A DNA stretch of 64,000 nt, taken from positions 186,001-250,000 of the forward strand of contig NZ_JAHVJZ010000001.1 of assembly GCF_019801015.1 (NCBI RefSeq). The letters run 5' to 3'. This DNA comes from Marinobacter nauticus. GTDB taxonomy: Bacteria > Pseudomonadota > Gammaproteobacteria > Enterobacterales > Shewanellaceae. The position numbers and the translations under genes are program-made. The notes beneath the pieces are model-generated. The model did not search any database, was not told the origin of the DNA, and saw nothing but the letters and a program-made list of their open reading frames with translations. This document shows, one piece after another, positions 8,124 to 17,188 of this stretch (the stretch's first letter is position 1; every line of letters begins with the position of its first letter).

Positions 8124-8752
8124 AACAGGTTCTCCTGCTTCATCACCTCCGCCTTCTGCTCAAGCGCCAGCGATTCGGTTTCGTCGATAAAGCGGATCAC
8201 CTCATAGAGGTACTCAATTTTGCCGGTGGCCAGGTAGATCTGTTTTTCCACATTGGGGCGCACCAGGTAGCCCAGCTCACACAGTCGCTTAAAGATCTGC
8301 TTCAGCTGGCCATCCACGCTGGTGGAGGTGGAGTTAAACAGGCGGAAACGGGCGATTTTCGCCAGCTGCTCCGACAGGGCAGGCACATCTTCAATGGTGG
8401 TTTGCAGTTCGTTCAGGCGCACCCGCACGCCCTGAGCCAACGGTTCATCGCCGGCGCCGGCTTCCTGTACCAGCACCATCCACTGCACCAGCGGCTGCAG
8501 CGACTGAGCCACTTCCTGGAACTGTTGGCCAAGGTGCTCGCGCTCCTCTTCGCCAAGGTCCTGGTAGCTGACAAAAAACACGCTGTCGCCGGCGGCGCTG
8601 CTGACGCAGCGGTTCAAAATGGCCAGATGGTCATTAACCAACTGACGCTTGGCCTCGTTGGCCAGCAGTTCCCAACCCGCTTCATCGCTGATTTTACAAA
8701 TGAACTCGCCGCGCAACAGGCTTTCAATAACGCGTCCGGTTTCGGTTCTCAT
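8120..8752 (-). CDS. MksE-like winged-helix subunit of the condensin
   Basis: The 210-residue product begins MRTETGRVIESLLRGEFICKISDE and ends in a winged-helix-like segment (GQLKQIFKRLCELGYLVRPN...IYLATGKIEYLYEVIRFI), the arrangement expected of MukE/MksE 'kite' subunits that bind the kleisin. ATG 8752 overlaps the stop of the SMC gene by four bases (ATGA) and its own stop overlaps the GTG start of the next gene, so the three proteins are probably made in fixed ratio. No membrane or signal sequence is present. Confidence 0.68.
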   Translation of the reverse strand: MRTETGRVIESLLRGEFICKISDEAGWELLANEAKRQLVNDHLAILNRCVSSAAGDSVFFVSYQDLGEEEREHLGQQFQEVAQSLQPLVQWMVLVQEAGAGDEPLAQGVRVRLNELQTTIEDVPALSEQLAKIARFRLFNSTSTSVDGQLKQIFKRLCELGYLVRPNVEKQIYLATGKIEYLYEVIRFIDETESLALEQKAEVMKQENLL

Positions 8753-11700
8753 GCGGTGAGCTCCTCCTGCATGGCTCGGGCTTTCAGGCGCTCCGCGATG
8801 GGGCTGACTTTCGGCTGCACCACCTGAAGCTGGCGGGTGTTCTTATTGATAATGTAGCGGTTCTGGAACAAAGCCAGCACTTCAGATTCCGGATTAGGGA
8901 ACGCACCCAGCACCGCAATGCGGTTGTTTTCGCAGGCGTCGAAGATTTTCTTCACGTTGCCGTGGTGCAGGGTGCCCAGTTCATCAATCGGCCAGTGGAT
9001 CACGGTTCCGGCGTTGCCCCGCAGCAGACGGGTAAAGGCCAGCAGGAATTTACAGAGGATCAGGTAAGCCATGCCGTGACTGGAGGACTCGTTGAGCTGA
9101 CGGTCGGTGCGGATCACCAGATCGGAGTTGCCCTCGCGCAGGCGCAGCTCAATCTCAAGCAGCTTAGCGATGCTGCCGGACAGCGCAGCGCGGCCAATCA
9201 CTTCCAGTGCGCGGCGCAGACGCTGAGCGTACTCGTCACCCGGCAAGCCAACAAAGCCCTGAGCCTGCCACTTCTGGTGGCTTTGGATAAACAGCGTCAG
9301 TTCGTCCCAGAATTCCAACTCGCTGATGCGCGAGCGGATCTTCACCTCGGAGCCGGACACGCCATCCAGGAACAGCTCTTCACCCACTTCCCGGGTGATG
9401 CGGGCTGATTGGGTGCCGATGCGCTTATCGATGTCGGCAAGAACGTGGTAGTAGGTTTCCAGCTCTTTTCCGAAGGTTTGGCCGGTGGTGCGCAGCACCT
9501 CCATCCGCTGAGGCAACAGGTGGTTCATCATGTATTGCAGATGAGGCACCAGTTTCATGTGGTCAAGCTTGGCCACGCCCAGTTCGTTGTCCGGATTGCT
9601 GACGCAGTCACTGCGCCACTGCTCCCAGTTGGCGGCCAGTTCCGGGCCGGCCTTCTGGCCAATCAGACTGTCGAAGTGCTCCACCTGCTGTTTGATGACG
9701 GACAGGTGTTGATCGCGCTGCTGCAGTTTCTCCTGAGCTTCGCGCAGGCGTTCGTCCAACGGCGCGGTGGCGTAATCCTCGGCTTTGGCCTGCGCCGGCA
9801 GGGCGAGTTTGGTCAACGCGGTCAGCAGTTGCTTGAGTTGCTCCAGTTGCTCGTTGGCTCGGGTCAGCGCCTGTTCGGCGGTCTTCTGGCCCGCTTTGAG
9901 CTCGTCGCCCAGCGCTTTGTGTTCGCGCTGCAGCTTGGCCAGCATCTGGTCCAGCTCCAGCAGTTCTCGCTGGGCAATCGCCAGCTTATCCTGCAGTTGT
10001 GGCTGCTCCAGGGTGAACGGACCTTTAAACCAGATCTGGTAGTCCGCCACCTTGTCGCGCATGGATTCGGTGCGGCCGATTTTCTGGTCCAGCGCGTGGA
10101 TCTGCTCCTTCAGCGCCAGAATTTGGCTGTCGTCCACGCCGCGCTCTTTCAGCTCAGCCTGATACCAGCGCTCGCACTCCGCCAGCTCTTCGTTTTTCTG
10201 GGCGCGACGGTTGGACAACTCACCGGACAACTGGGTCAGTTGCTCCTCAACGTTGCCCAGACGCTCCTGCCAGAACGCCTCTTTGTCCATGCGGGCTTCC
10301 AGCTGTTGCGCTTTCAGCTCCTCGACAAAACTGTCGTACTCGCTGACCAGCTTTTTCAGTTCGGCCTGAACCGCTTTGAGTTGCTTCTCCGCCGCCAGTT
10401 TGCGCTCGGCAACGGCAGCGCGGAGGGTTTGTGACAGCTGCTTCTTCTCGTCCAGCAGGCGGGCGTGCTGACTTTTGGCACTCTGGTACTGGGTTTGCGC
10501 CCGGATCACCGCCTCGCTGGCACTCTGCATCTCCGCTTGCTGGGCTTCGATGCGGCTTTCCATCTGGCTTTGTTCAGCGCGGCACTGTTCCAGCACTTTG
10601 CGGGCCTGTTCGGCGCGCTGTTCGAGCTGCTGTTCGTTCTGAGCGTATTCGGGGGTGTCCAGGTTGCCCAGATCCAACGCCACGCCGAACAGGGTGTGTT
10701 CGCCATCGCCCAGTGCGGGCTTCAGATCGCCTCGCTTAAGCAGTTCGGGGCGGATCACCTTACCGATGGAGTGAATCCACTCCGGCCTTTCCTGACGCAG
10801 GAATTTGAGCAGTGAGTGGTCTTTCGGGAAGCGCAGGGCATCAATGGCGTCGTAGTCGGACTGACATTGGGTCATCTGCTGGCGCAGTTGGCTGAGTTGG
10901 TCCTGCAGCGCCTGACGGGCCTGACGTTGGCGTTGTTCCTCTTCGCGATGCTGTTCGAACACCTGCTCTGCGGATTGCTGTTGCTGATAGGCTTCGTCGA
11001 TGCGCGCTTCCAGCAGATCCAGCTGGCGGCGTTCATCGCTGTTGAAACCGGCGCTGTCACAAGCCATCTGCAGACGCTGCTGCTCCAGCTCAAGGGTTTT
11101 CTGTTCGCTGTGATGGCGCTGTTCGGCCGCCTGACTCTGGTGCCGGAAGCCGTCTTCCAGCGTGCGGATCTCATTTTGCTGCTGACGCTGCAGATCGGAC
11201 TGCTGGCCGCGCACCTGGTCCTGGCGTTCACGCAGGGATTCGATGGCGGCGTTGTTGCGCACCTCGATCTGACCGCGGTGCTGGGTGTAGGTGGCTTCGA
11301 TGTCGGAGTGTTTTTCCGTCAGCAGGGTATGGCGCTCACGCAGGTCCTGCAGATCGGCACGCCACTGGCCAAGACGCTCCAGGTCCCGGGCGGCGGTTTC
11401 GATCTCCATCTCCAGCCAGGCCTGGTGCTCGTCCTCGATGCGCTCCAGTCGCTTCTCGTAGTTCTCGGCATCACTACGGGCGTAGGAGCGTTTGCCTATC
11501 AGCTCGCCGCTCTGGGCTTCGTACTCCCGCACGGCCTCTTCCAGCTGCGCCAGACATTCGCGGCGCTCGCGCTGATGTTGCTCAATGGCTTCTTCCAGCA
11601 GGATTTTGTCGTTGCTGAATCCGGCTTTTAGGCCCGCCAGTTCCTGCTCGACCAACTGGAAGGCGTCGTAACGCTGCTCCAGCTTGGCGAACTGAGGGCG

Positions 11701-12444
11701 GGTTTGCTCAAAGTGCTGAACCAACTGGCTTTCGCGGATCCACTCATCCACGCGGTTGGCATTCAGGCGGGTTTGTGGGGTTTCAACGCCGTCCTCTTCC
11801 AGAATGGCGGCCACCATCTGGCGAATGGTCTCCATCTTGCCTTCTTTGGAGTGCACGGCGCGCACCAGCTTCTCCATATGGCGGAGCGTGGCATTGGCTT
11901 CACACAGCGCAAAGCGAGCGGCACAGTCGCGCAGTTCGCGGCTGTTGCTGGCGGCGTTCATCAGGCCACGGTCATTCTGGATGATGGCGCGATAATCTTT
12001 GACCGAAGTGATCTGATTGGAGATCACCACACCCTGGGCCCGGAACACCTTCTTCATCTCGCCGCTGGTAAAGCAGATGACCTGGTCATCCTGGCGCGAC
12101 TTGATGTAGTCCTCCATATCAAAGCCTTTGTCGACAAAGCGGTACTGCACGCCTTTGCCATCACCGGCGGAGGAGAGCACCGCCTGAGCCAGTTCGCCAT
12201 TGGGGCGTTCGTACTCATAGATGATGTAACTGGCGTCAGTAGGCAGGTACCAGCGCTCAAAACTGTCACGGGTGGCCGGTACGACGCGGCTTGGGTATTC
12301 ACCATAGAACACTGGAACAAGACGTTGCAGTGTGGTTTTACCGGACGCGTTGGTGCCACAGATATTGGTGTGGCCATCCAGTTTGAGTTCGACCTCACCG
12401 GGCAGGTGGGTCGCGATCAGAATGATGCGCTTAAGGGTCGACAT
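8749..12444 (-). CDS. SMC-type condensin ATPase (MksB-like)
   Basis: The 1231-residue protein has an SMC plan. The N-terminal head carries a Walker A GTNASGKTT near residue 30. Long coiled coils run to about residue 530, then a small globular hinge lies at about residues 535-610 (FPKDHSLLKFLRQ... through FGVALDLGN), then coiled coil returns. The C-terminal head has an ABC signature NESSSHGMAYLI and Walker B VIHWPIDELG, followed by an H-loop-like NNRIAVLGAFPN. I start at ATG 12444 (MSTLKRIILIATHLPGEVEL), because the longer frame to 12501 adds a low-complexity tail with no homology. The gene order SMC-kite-kleisin is the reverse of MukFEB and of Wadjet JetABC, and no JetD-like nuclease gene is adjacent, so a chromosome-organising role is more likely than plasmid defence. 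Confidence 0.8.
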   Translation of the reverse strand: MSTLKRIILIATHLPGEVELKLDGHTNICGTNASGKTTLQRLVPVFYGEYPSRVVPATRDSFERWYLPTDASYIIYEYERPNGELAQAVLSSAGDGKGVQYRFVDKGFDMEDYIKSRQDDQVICFTSGEMKKVFRAQGVVISNQITSVKDYRAIIQNDRGLMNAASNSRELRDCAARFALCEANATLRHMEKLVRAVHSKEGKMETIRQMVAAILEEDGVETPQTRLNANRVDEWIRESQLVQHFEQTRPQFAKLEQRYDAFQLVEQELAGLKAGFSNDKILLEEAIEQHQRERRECLAQLEEAVREYEAQSGELIGKRSYARSDAENYEKRLERIEDEHQAWLEMEIETAARDLERLGQWRADLQDLRERHTLLTEKHSDIEATYTQHRGQIEVRNNAAIESLRERQDQVRGQQSDLQRQQQNEIRTLEDGFRHQSQAAEQRHHSEQKTLELEQQRLQMACDSAGFNSDERRQLDLLEARIDEAYQQQQSAEQVFEQHREEEQRQRQARQALQDQLSQLRQQMTQCQSDYDAIDALRFPKDHSLLKFLRQERPEWIHSIGKVIRPELLKRGDLKPALGDGEHTLFGVALDLGNLDTPEYAQNEQQLEQRAEQARKVLEQCRAEQSQMESRIEAQQAEMQSASEAVIRAQTQYQSAKSQHARLLDEKKQLSQTLRAAVAERKLAAEKQLKAVQAELKKLVSEYDSFVEELKAQQLEARMDKEAFWQERLGNVEEQLTQLSGELSNRRAQKNEELAECERWYQAELKERGVDDSQILALKEQIHALDQKIGRTESMRDKVADYQIWFKGPFTLEQPQLQDKLAIAQRELLELDQMLAKLQREHKALGDELKAGQKTAEQALTRANEQLEQLKQLLTALTKLALPAQAKAEDYATAPLDERLREAQEKLQQRDQHLSVIKQQVEHFDSLIGQKAGPELAANWEQWRSDCVSNPDNELGVAKLDHMKLVPHLQYMMNHLLPQRMEVLRTTGQTFGKELETYYHVLADIDKRIGTQSARITREVGEELFLDGVSGSEVKIRSRISELEFWDELTLFIQSHQKWQAQGFVGLPGDEYAQRLRRALEVIGRAALSGSIAKLLEIELRLREGNSDLVIRTDRQLNESSSHGMAYLILCKFLLAFTRLLRGNAGTVIHWPIDELGTLHHGNVKKIFDACENNRIAVLGAFPNPESEVLALFQNRYIINKNTRQLQVVQPKVSPIAERLKARAMQEELTA

Positions 12445-12754
12445 AGCGTATATGCAAAGCCTGATAGCTGTGGCGGGATGCCCGCTGGCCCGAAACGACA
12501 AGGAGGGGGGCCGGGACCACCAGAAGGCGGGTCCGCCAGGGTTTCAAAAAAGCCATCTTATCACCCGAACTGGCGGGAAAATCAATGTCGGCAGCTGTTT
12601 GGTGCATCCTTGAACGGTAATGGCGGCTTTGTGAGCAGTGAACTGGATTTTGTGAATCGTTATTGTCGGACAGATCCAACTCCCTGTGCTGTCGGTTGAC
12701 ATCGGCTTACTAAAACCGCATGTTGAACGCCGTTTTATGTAGTGAGGAAGTGGT
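12445..12754. other. Intergenic region between the divergent condensin operon and mepM-like gene
   Basis: These 310 bases must hold both divergent promoters. A TTGACA at 12696-12701 on the plus strand has only a poor -10 (CATGTT) at 17 bases spacing. Short GC-rich inverted stretches (for example GGCGGGTCCGCC near 12526) are present. No convincing gene was found. Confidence 0.5.
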
Positions 12755-14536
12755 GTGTTTCGATCTTGGGGCAAAGGGTCGGGGGCGGATGCCATGCGGC
12801 AGCGTCAACGGCGGTTGCAAAATCAGCTGAAAAAGCGTCAGGCCAATGCACCGACGCGTCAGGCTCGCCCCTTCGGACAGCCACATCCTCTGGCTCGCGC
12901 CCTGCGGGCCATTTTGCCCTCTGCCCGCACCCAGGTGATGGTGTGCAGCGCGGCGGCGGTCATCAGCGCCAGCGTGTTGCTGTGGCCGGAGGCCAAACCC
13001 ACTTCTCCCTCGTCGCAACAAGCCTCTTCTGAGCGTGTCGAACTGGACTGGCAGAGCAACGTTGCTGCTGCGGATGCTCCCGTTGCTTCCGTCACTCCTG
13101 CACCCGAAAAGCCGAACTCCCGTGAGTCGACGGTTGTCGAAGTGGCTCAGGATGCCACCGACGACGTGACCGATGTGGCGAAGCTTATTGGCGACGAGGA
13201 CACCGCCACTAAGCTGGAGCAGAGCGCAGATACGCAACTGCATGGCGAAGAGAAACTGGCGCACGTCCCCGAACCGGAAGTGAACGCCAAGCCCGGCTGG
13301 CTGGCGCGTCTGTTTGGCCGCGATAAGCAAGCCTCTGTTGCTATGGTCACCCCGGACCAGGCGGACGAAGTGATTCACCCGCCGCTGTCGGAGACCCCCG
13401 CAGAGCTGGTTCCGGTTGGTCCGGAAGTGCATCACTACACCATCGCCTCCGGCGACACCCTCAGTGGCCTGTTCAGCCGCTTTGGCATTGGCCAGGCTGA
13501 AATGTACCGGGTGCTCGAAGCCGACTACGCGGTGCTGGCGCTGGATACCCTGATGCCGGGGAATGATCTGATCCTGGAGCAGGAGCGCGAGACCCACGCG
13601 CTGAACCGACTCGAAGTGGTGTTTAATGCCGCGCACCGGGTGGTGTATGAGCGCCAGAGCGACGACAGCTTCGTGGTAGAAGAGATCCGCCTGGATGGTG
13701 ACTGGATCGCCTCTGCGGTGGACACCGACATTCAGGGCAGCTTCTATCTCTCTGCCGAGCGGGCCGGGCTGACGCCCGCAGAGATCACCCGCATCAGCAC
13801 CCTGTTTAAAGACAAACTCGATTTCCGTCGCCAGCTGCGTGCCGGCGATACCGTGCGGGTTTTGCGTGAAGCCCAGTACATCGAAGGCGAGCCCACCGGT
13901 CAGGACCGTCTGCTGGCGGTGATCTTTGCCGGTCGCAACTGGGAACAGAGCGCCTACCTGCACGATGATGGTGCGTACTACGACAGTGACGGCAACAGCC
14001 TGTCCCGCGCCTTTATGCGCGTGCCAGTGAAAGGCAAGTATCGCCTCAGCTCACACTTTAACGGCAACCGCCGTCACCCGGTGACCGGTCGCATCGCGCC
14101 GCACAACGGCACCGACTTTGCCGCCCCCACCGGTACGCCGATTCTGGCGGCGGGGGATGGCCGGATTACCCGCGTTGAGAATCACCCCATCGCCGGTAAA
14201 TACGTGGTGATTGAGCACGGCGGCCAGTACCGCACCCGTTATCTGCACATGTCCCGCATCGATGTGAAGCGCGGCCAGACCGTCACCCGAGGCCAGCAGA
14301 TTGGTGCTGTAGGTGCCACCGGGCGGGTAACCGGGCCGCACCTCCACTACGAGTTCCACATTAAAGGCCGCCCGGTGAACGCCATGACCGCCAACATCCC
14401 GATGGCCACCTCAGTGGGCAAAGAGGACAAACAGGCGTTTTTGGCCAAGGTGTACCAGTACCAGGCTCAGATGGCCCAATTGGCCAAAGCCAACCAGAAC
14501 GAAGAGGACACCGGCCCGGCAGGGGCGGCAGACTGA
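12755..14536 (+). CDS. Murein DD-endopeptidase, MepM-like (LysM + M23)
   Basis: The 593-residue protein has a basic cytoplasmic N-terminus, a membrane anchor at about residues 56-78, a low-complexity Pro/Ala/Glu-rich linker, a LysM-like peptidoglycan-binding segment at about 227-275 (HYTIASGDTLSGLFSRFG...), an OapA-like middle region, and an M23 peptidase domain at about 445-545. Zinc ligands H450 and D454 (HNGTD) and the HLH motif at 529-531 are present, so it should be active. MepM-type enzymes cut D-Ala-mDAP cross-links to allow cell-wall growth. It is longer than E. coli MepM (440 residues) mainly in the N-terminal linker. The start is GTG 12755 with GAGGA about 6 bases upstream. A clear terminator follows. 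Confidence 0.88.
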   Translation: MFRSWGKGSGADAMRQRQRRLQNQLKKRQANAPTRQARPFGQPHPLARALRAILPSARTQVMVCSAAAVISASVLLWPEAKPTSPSSQQASSERVELDWQSNVAAADAPVASVTPAPEKPNSRESTVVEVAQDATDDVTDVAKLIGDEDTATKLEQSADTQLHGEEKLAHVPEPEVNAKPGWLARLFGRDKQASVAMVTPDQADEVIHPPLSETPAELVPVGPEVHHYTIASGDTLSGLFSRFGIGQAEMYRVLEADYAVLALDTLMPGNDLILEQERETHALNRLEVVFNAAHRVVYERQSDDSFVVEEIRLDGDWIASAVDTDIQGSFYLSAERAGLTPAEITRISTLFKDKLDFRRQLRAGDTVRVLREAQYIEGEPTGQDRLLAVIFAGRNWEQSAYLHDDGAYYDSDGNSLSRAFMRVPVKGKYRLSSHFNGNRRHPVTGRIAPHNGTDFAAPTGTPILAAGDGRITRVENHPIAGKYVVIEHGGQYRTRYLHMSRIDVKRGQTVTRGQQIGAVGATGRVTGPHLHYEFHIKGRPVNAMTANIPMATSVGKEDKQAFLAKVYQYQAQMAQLAKANQNEEDTGPAGAAD

Positions 14537-14542
14537 ACAGAG

Positions 14543-14568
14543 AAAAGGCGCCGGAAGGCGCCTTTTTT
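14543..14568. terminator. Bidirectional intrinsic terminator
   Basis: AAAAGGCGCC / GGCGCCTTTTTT with loop GGAA lies between the convergent mepM-like and Gfo/Idh/MocA genes and has poly-U potential on both strands. Confidence 0.9.
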
Positions 14569-14594
14569 GTTGGTGTGACGAGCGTGGCAGCCGA

Positions 14595-15581
14595 TCAGTC
14601 GTTTACCGTCTCATGCCACTGACTCAGCAGCGCCATAATCCGGGCGGAGTCATCCAGGCCGGCAGCGGGGTGGGGCAGCTCAGCGTGGCCTTGTGTAATG
14701 GCGTCCAGCACGTGCCGCACCTGATAAAGGAAGGCGTCACCTTCGGCGCTGACTTCAATGGTTTGTTCCGGCTGTTCGTACTGCGCCATCACCAGCTGGT
14801 TGGACTGGCCCGGCAGCCAGGGGTTGCTGGCGCAGCGCAGATAGCCTTTGCTTCCCAGCAACTCAAATTGATGTCTGAGGCCATAGTCTTCGGCGCTGTG
14901 CAGCTGCACATGAAGGCCGCTGGCAAAGCGCATGGCGACGTTGGACTCCACCACGTTGCCATCGCTGCCAATGCGCTTGAAGCCGGTCATTTCCGGTGCT
15001 TGCTGGCTGAGCAGGCCCCGATGCTGCATCACCCGGTGCAACAGGGACACCGGGTAGCAGCCCAGGTTAAACAGCGTGCCTTTGCTGCCGGGATTGGTGA
15101 ACTCGGAAATGGCCGCGCAGTAACTGGCCTGGACACCTTTCAGCTCGCCAATCACGCCGCTGTCCAGTTGACGCAGCAGCTCTGCCACCAGTGGGTGATT
15201 CAGGTACATCAACCCTTCGGCAAAAAACACCCCCGCCTCGCGTACGGCTTCCAATGCAGCGGTGGTGGAAGGCAGGTCTACAGAGAGGGACTTTTCACAC
15301 AAAATCGCTTTGCCGGCGCGGGCCGCTCTGATGATGTAGTCGGTGTGCAGGTGATTAGGGAGACCGATGTAGACGATATCGACGTTGGGATCCTGAATCA
15401 GCGCGTCGTAATCGGTGTAGGTGGTGGCGACCCGGTATTGAGTTGCAAAATCATTCAGGCGTCCGATATCCCGGCCGGCCACAGCAACGGCTTCACTTCG
15501 GCCTTCCTGACGGATGGCATCCACCATCACGCCGGAGATAAAACTGGTGCCGAGCAGGCCCCATCCCAGTGGTTTTGTCAT
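14595..15581 (-). CDS. Gfo/Idh/MocA-family NAD(P)-dependent oxidoreductase
   Basis: The 328-residue product has the N-terminal Rossmann motif GWGLLGTSFISG, the family hallmark CEKSL (lysine in the E-K-P/S position, about residue 99) following VYIGLPNHLHTDYI, and a C-terminal alpha/beta domain with NLGCYPVSLLH. These cytoplasmic enzymes oxidise or reduce sugar-like or other hydroxyl substrates. The substrate is unknown. The gene is translationally coupled by ATGA to the upstream small monooxygenase gene, suggesting one pathway, and lies opposite a LysR regulator that may control it. Confidence 0.85.
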   Translation of the reverse strand: MTKPLGWGLLGTSFISGVMVDAIRQEGRSEAVAVAGRDIGRLNDFATQYRVATTYTDYDALIQDPNVDIVYIGLPNHLHTDYIIRAARAGKAILCEKSLSVDLPSTTAALEAVREAGVFFAEGLMYLNHPLVAELLRQLDSGVIGELKGVQASYCAAISEFTNPGSKGTLFNLGCYPVSLLHRVMQHRGLLSQQAPEMTGFKRIGSDGNVVESNVAMRFASGLHVQLHSAEDYGLRHQFELLGSKGYLRCASNPWLPGQSNQLVMAQYEQPEQTIEVSAEGDAFLYQVRHVLDAITQGHAELPHPAAGLDDSARIMALLSQWHETVND

Positions 15582-15892
15582 TCTTGTGTTCCCAGGTAGT
15601 CAGTGCTGATAAGTACACCTTCGGAAACCGACACCAGTTCGGCGATGCCCGAGGCGATAAAGGCTTGGGTATGGGGGGCCTGAAAGTGCGCCTCCTGGGC
15701 CTCCTGGTCCCGGTATTGTTCCCACAGGATAAAGCTGCGTGGGTCGTCGCTTACCTGCATGGCGTGAGCAAAGCCGCATCCCGGTTCGCTGCGCATATCG
15801 GCACAGAATGCGGCCAAGGCTTCGATGGCTTGCGGCAGGTCGATATCGGGTTGAATGCGTAACTTTGCAGTCAGGCTGATGGGGGCAGACAT
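15578..15892 (-). CDS. Antibiotic-biosynthesis-monooxygenase (ABM/YgiN)-like small protein
   Basis: The 104-residue product has the dimeric ferredoxin-like ABM pattern: SEPGCGFAHAMQVSDDPRSFILWEQYRDQEAQEAHFQAPHTQAF closely follows the YgiN/ABM core. Members are quinol monooxygenases or small detoxifying enzymes. The stop overlaps the start of the oxidoreductase gene by four bases. It is divergent from the LysR regulator with about 100 bases between. Confidence 0.82.
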   Translation of the reverse strand: MSAPISLTAKLRIQPDIDLPQAIEALAAFCADMRSEPGCGFAHAMQVSDDPRSFILWEQYRDQEAQEAHFQAPHTQAFIASGIAELVSVSEGVLISTDYLGTQE

Positions 15893-15995
15893 GAATTACC
15901 TCTGGCGTCCGTTTCAATCACGCCACATTAGTTGACTCCCGCCACCGGAAAAACCACCATCGGTTACCAACTTTATAAACCCAGAGTGGTTAATC

Positions 15996-16841
15996 GTGGA
16001 TCAGATTACCAGCATCAAAGTCTTTGTGGCCGTGGCCCAGCAGCGCAACTTTGCCAGGGTGGCTGAACAGTTCAACCTGAGTGCGACCATGGTGGGCAAA
16101 CACATCCGCAGCCTGGAGCAACGGCTTGGAACGCCTCTGATTGCGCGTACAACCCGCCGTCAGACCCTGACCGAAGCCGGGCGTTTCTACCTGACTGAAT
16201 GTATCCAGATGCTGGAGAAGATGAAGCAGGTGGAGGACGAGATTCAGCTGATCACCAAACACCCTCGCGGGCTGGTGCGGATGAATGTGCCGGTGAGCTA
16301 CGGCAATCTGGTGATCGCGCCCTTGATGGCCGAACTGCTCGGCCGTCACCCGGAGATCGACATCGAGCTGCAGCTGGACAACGCCCGCATTCCCGTGGAT
16401 GAGCAAGTGGATATGCTCATCCGTATTGGCGAACTGGCCGAAACCACACTGGTGGCGCGCCATGTCGGTGATTACCCCCTTTGCTACTGCGCGTCGCCTG
16501 ACTATCTGGCGCAACACGGCACGCCGCTAAGTACCAAAGAGCTGAAGAAACACCACTGCCTCGGCTTTGACGGCGGCAGTGGCCAGCGCCTGCTGCCAAG
16601 GCCGCGGCTGACCACCAACAGCGGCAATGTGCTGATGCAGGCCGCGCTGGATAACGGTGGCATCATTTTACAGCCGAAGTTGCTGTTGCAGGCGCATCTG
16701 GATAACGGCCGACTGGTGGAAATTCTCGCCGACTTCGCCCCGACGCCAATGCCCATCAATCTGCTTTATCAAGCAGGCCAGCAACCGCTGAAAAACCGCG
16801 CAGTGATCGAGTTTTTGATTGAGAGGCTGAGGAAGGGGTAG
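15996..16841 (+). CDS. LysR-family transcriptional regulator
   Basis: The 281-residue protein has an N-terminal winged helix-turn-helix (MDQITSIKVFVAVAQQRNFARVAEQFNLSATMVGKHIRSLEQRLG...), then a periplasmic-binding-like effector domain. The helix-turn-helix and the LTEAGRFYL segment are like the CrgA/DmlR subgroup. GTG 15996 is the likely start. Classic LysR geography, divergent from a two-gene operon, suggests it regulates the ABM/oxidoreductase pair through the 100-base intergenic region. The accessory RAYT island starts right after this gene. Confidence 0.88.
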   Translation: MDQITSIKVFVAVAQQRNFARVAEQFNLSATMVGKHIRSLEQRLGTPLIARTTRRQTLTEAGRFYLTECIQMLEKMKQVEDEIQLITKHPRGLVRMNVPVSYGNLVIAPLMAELLGRHPEIDIELQLDNARIPVDEQVDMLIRIGELAETTLVARHVGDYPLCYCASPDYLAQHGTPLSTKELKKHHCLGFDGGSGQRLLPRPRLTTNSGNVLMQAALDNGGIILQPKLLLQAHLDNGRLVEILADFAPTPMPINLLYQAGQQPLKNRAVIEFLIERLRKG

Positions 16842-16880
16842 GGGGTATGGAGAGTGAAAGCGAGGGGGGTGTTCAGTCAG

Positions 16881-17065
16881 GCATTATGCCTGGCTGGTGT
16901 CTATTGACCAGTAAATATGCGATGTTGCTGGTCGGATGGTGTCCTTTGGCCTGGTACCTGAATTAGTCGGGTGGGCGAGAGGGCGGGAAAATGCGGAGAC
17001 TGGCGCTTATGAGTAAAGAGGGTAAAGATGGGTGTCCAATTAAGGTAAAGATGGGTGTCCAATTA
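16881..17065 (+). repeat. Solo right-end remnant of the RAYT element
   Basis: The stretch GGTGTCTATTG...GTCGGATGGTGTCC, then GGGTGGGCGAGAGGGCGGG and AATGCGGAGACTGGCGCTTA, matches the sequence downstream of the intact transposase gene (about 18990-19150). It ends with two copies of GATGGGTGTCCAATTA at 17027-17042 and 17050-17065. The transposase gene itself is missing, so this is a decayed or solo right end. The rest of the 347-base gap between the LysR gene and the next gene is AT-rich with no further feature seen. Confidence 0.75.
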
Positions 17066-17188
17066 ACAATTTAAACTACCCAGCGTCCCCGATATAAAAA
17101 CATTTAACGGGAAAAGAATTCCATTTAGTAATATTAACGTCATCATCGAGTGGACTAGAGAACTAAGGCAGCAAAAAGGGGATAGTCA

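Noticed and set aside
6906-12444. Wadjet (JetABCD) plasmid-defence system
   Set aside because: The order differs from JetABCD, no JetD toprim-type nuclease is adjacent, and the small subunit resembles MksE more than the JetB family.
8962-12699. Several long plus-strand frames opposite the SMC gene, up to 341 codons
   Set aside because: They are shadows of a GC-rich coiled-coil gene with clear Walker and signature motifs. They have no ribosome-binding sites and are rich in Leu/Gln/Val through antisense codons.
12696-12724. Sigma-70 promoter TTGACA-17-CATGTT before the mepM-like gene
   Set aside because: The -35 is perfect but the -10 matches at only three of six positions. It is noted in the intergenic entry and not called.
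15931-15980. Promoter TTGACT...TATAAA between the ABM gene and LysR
   Set aside because: The two boxes are 36 bases apart, far from the 16-18 needed.
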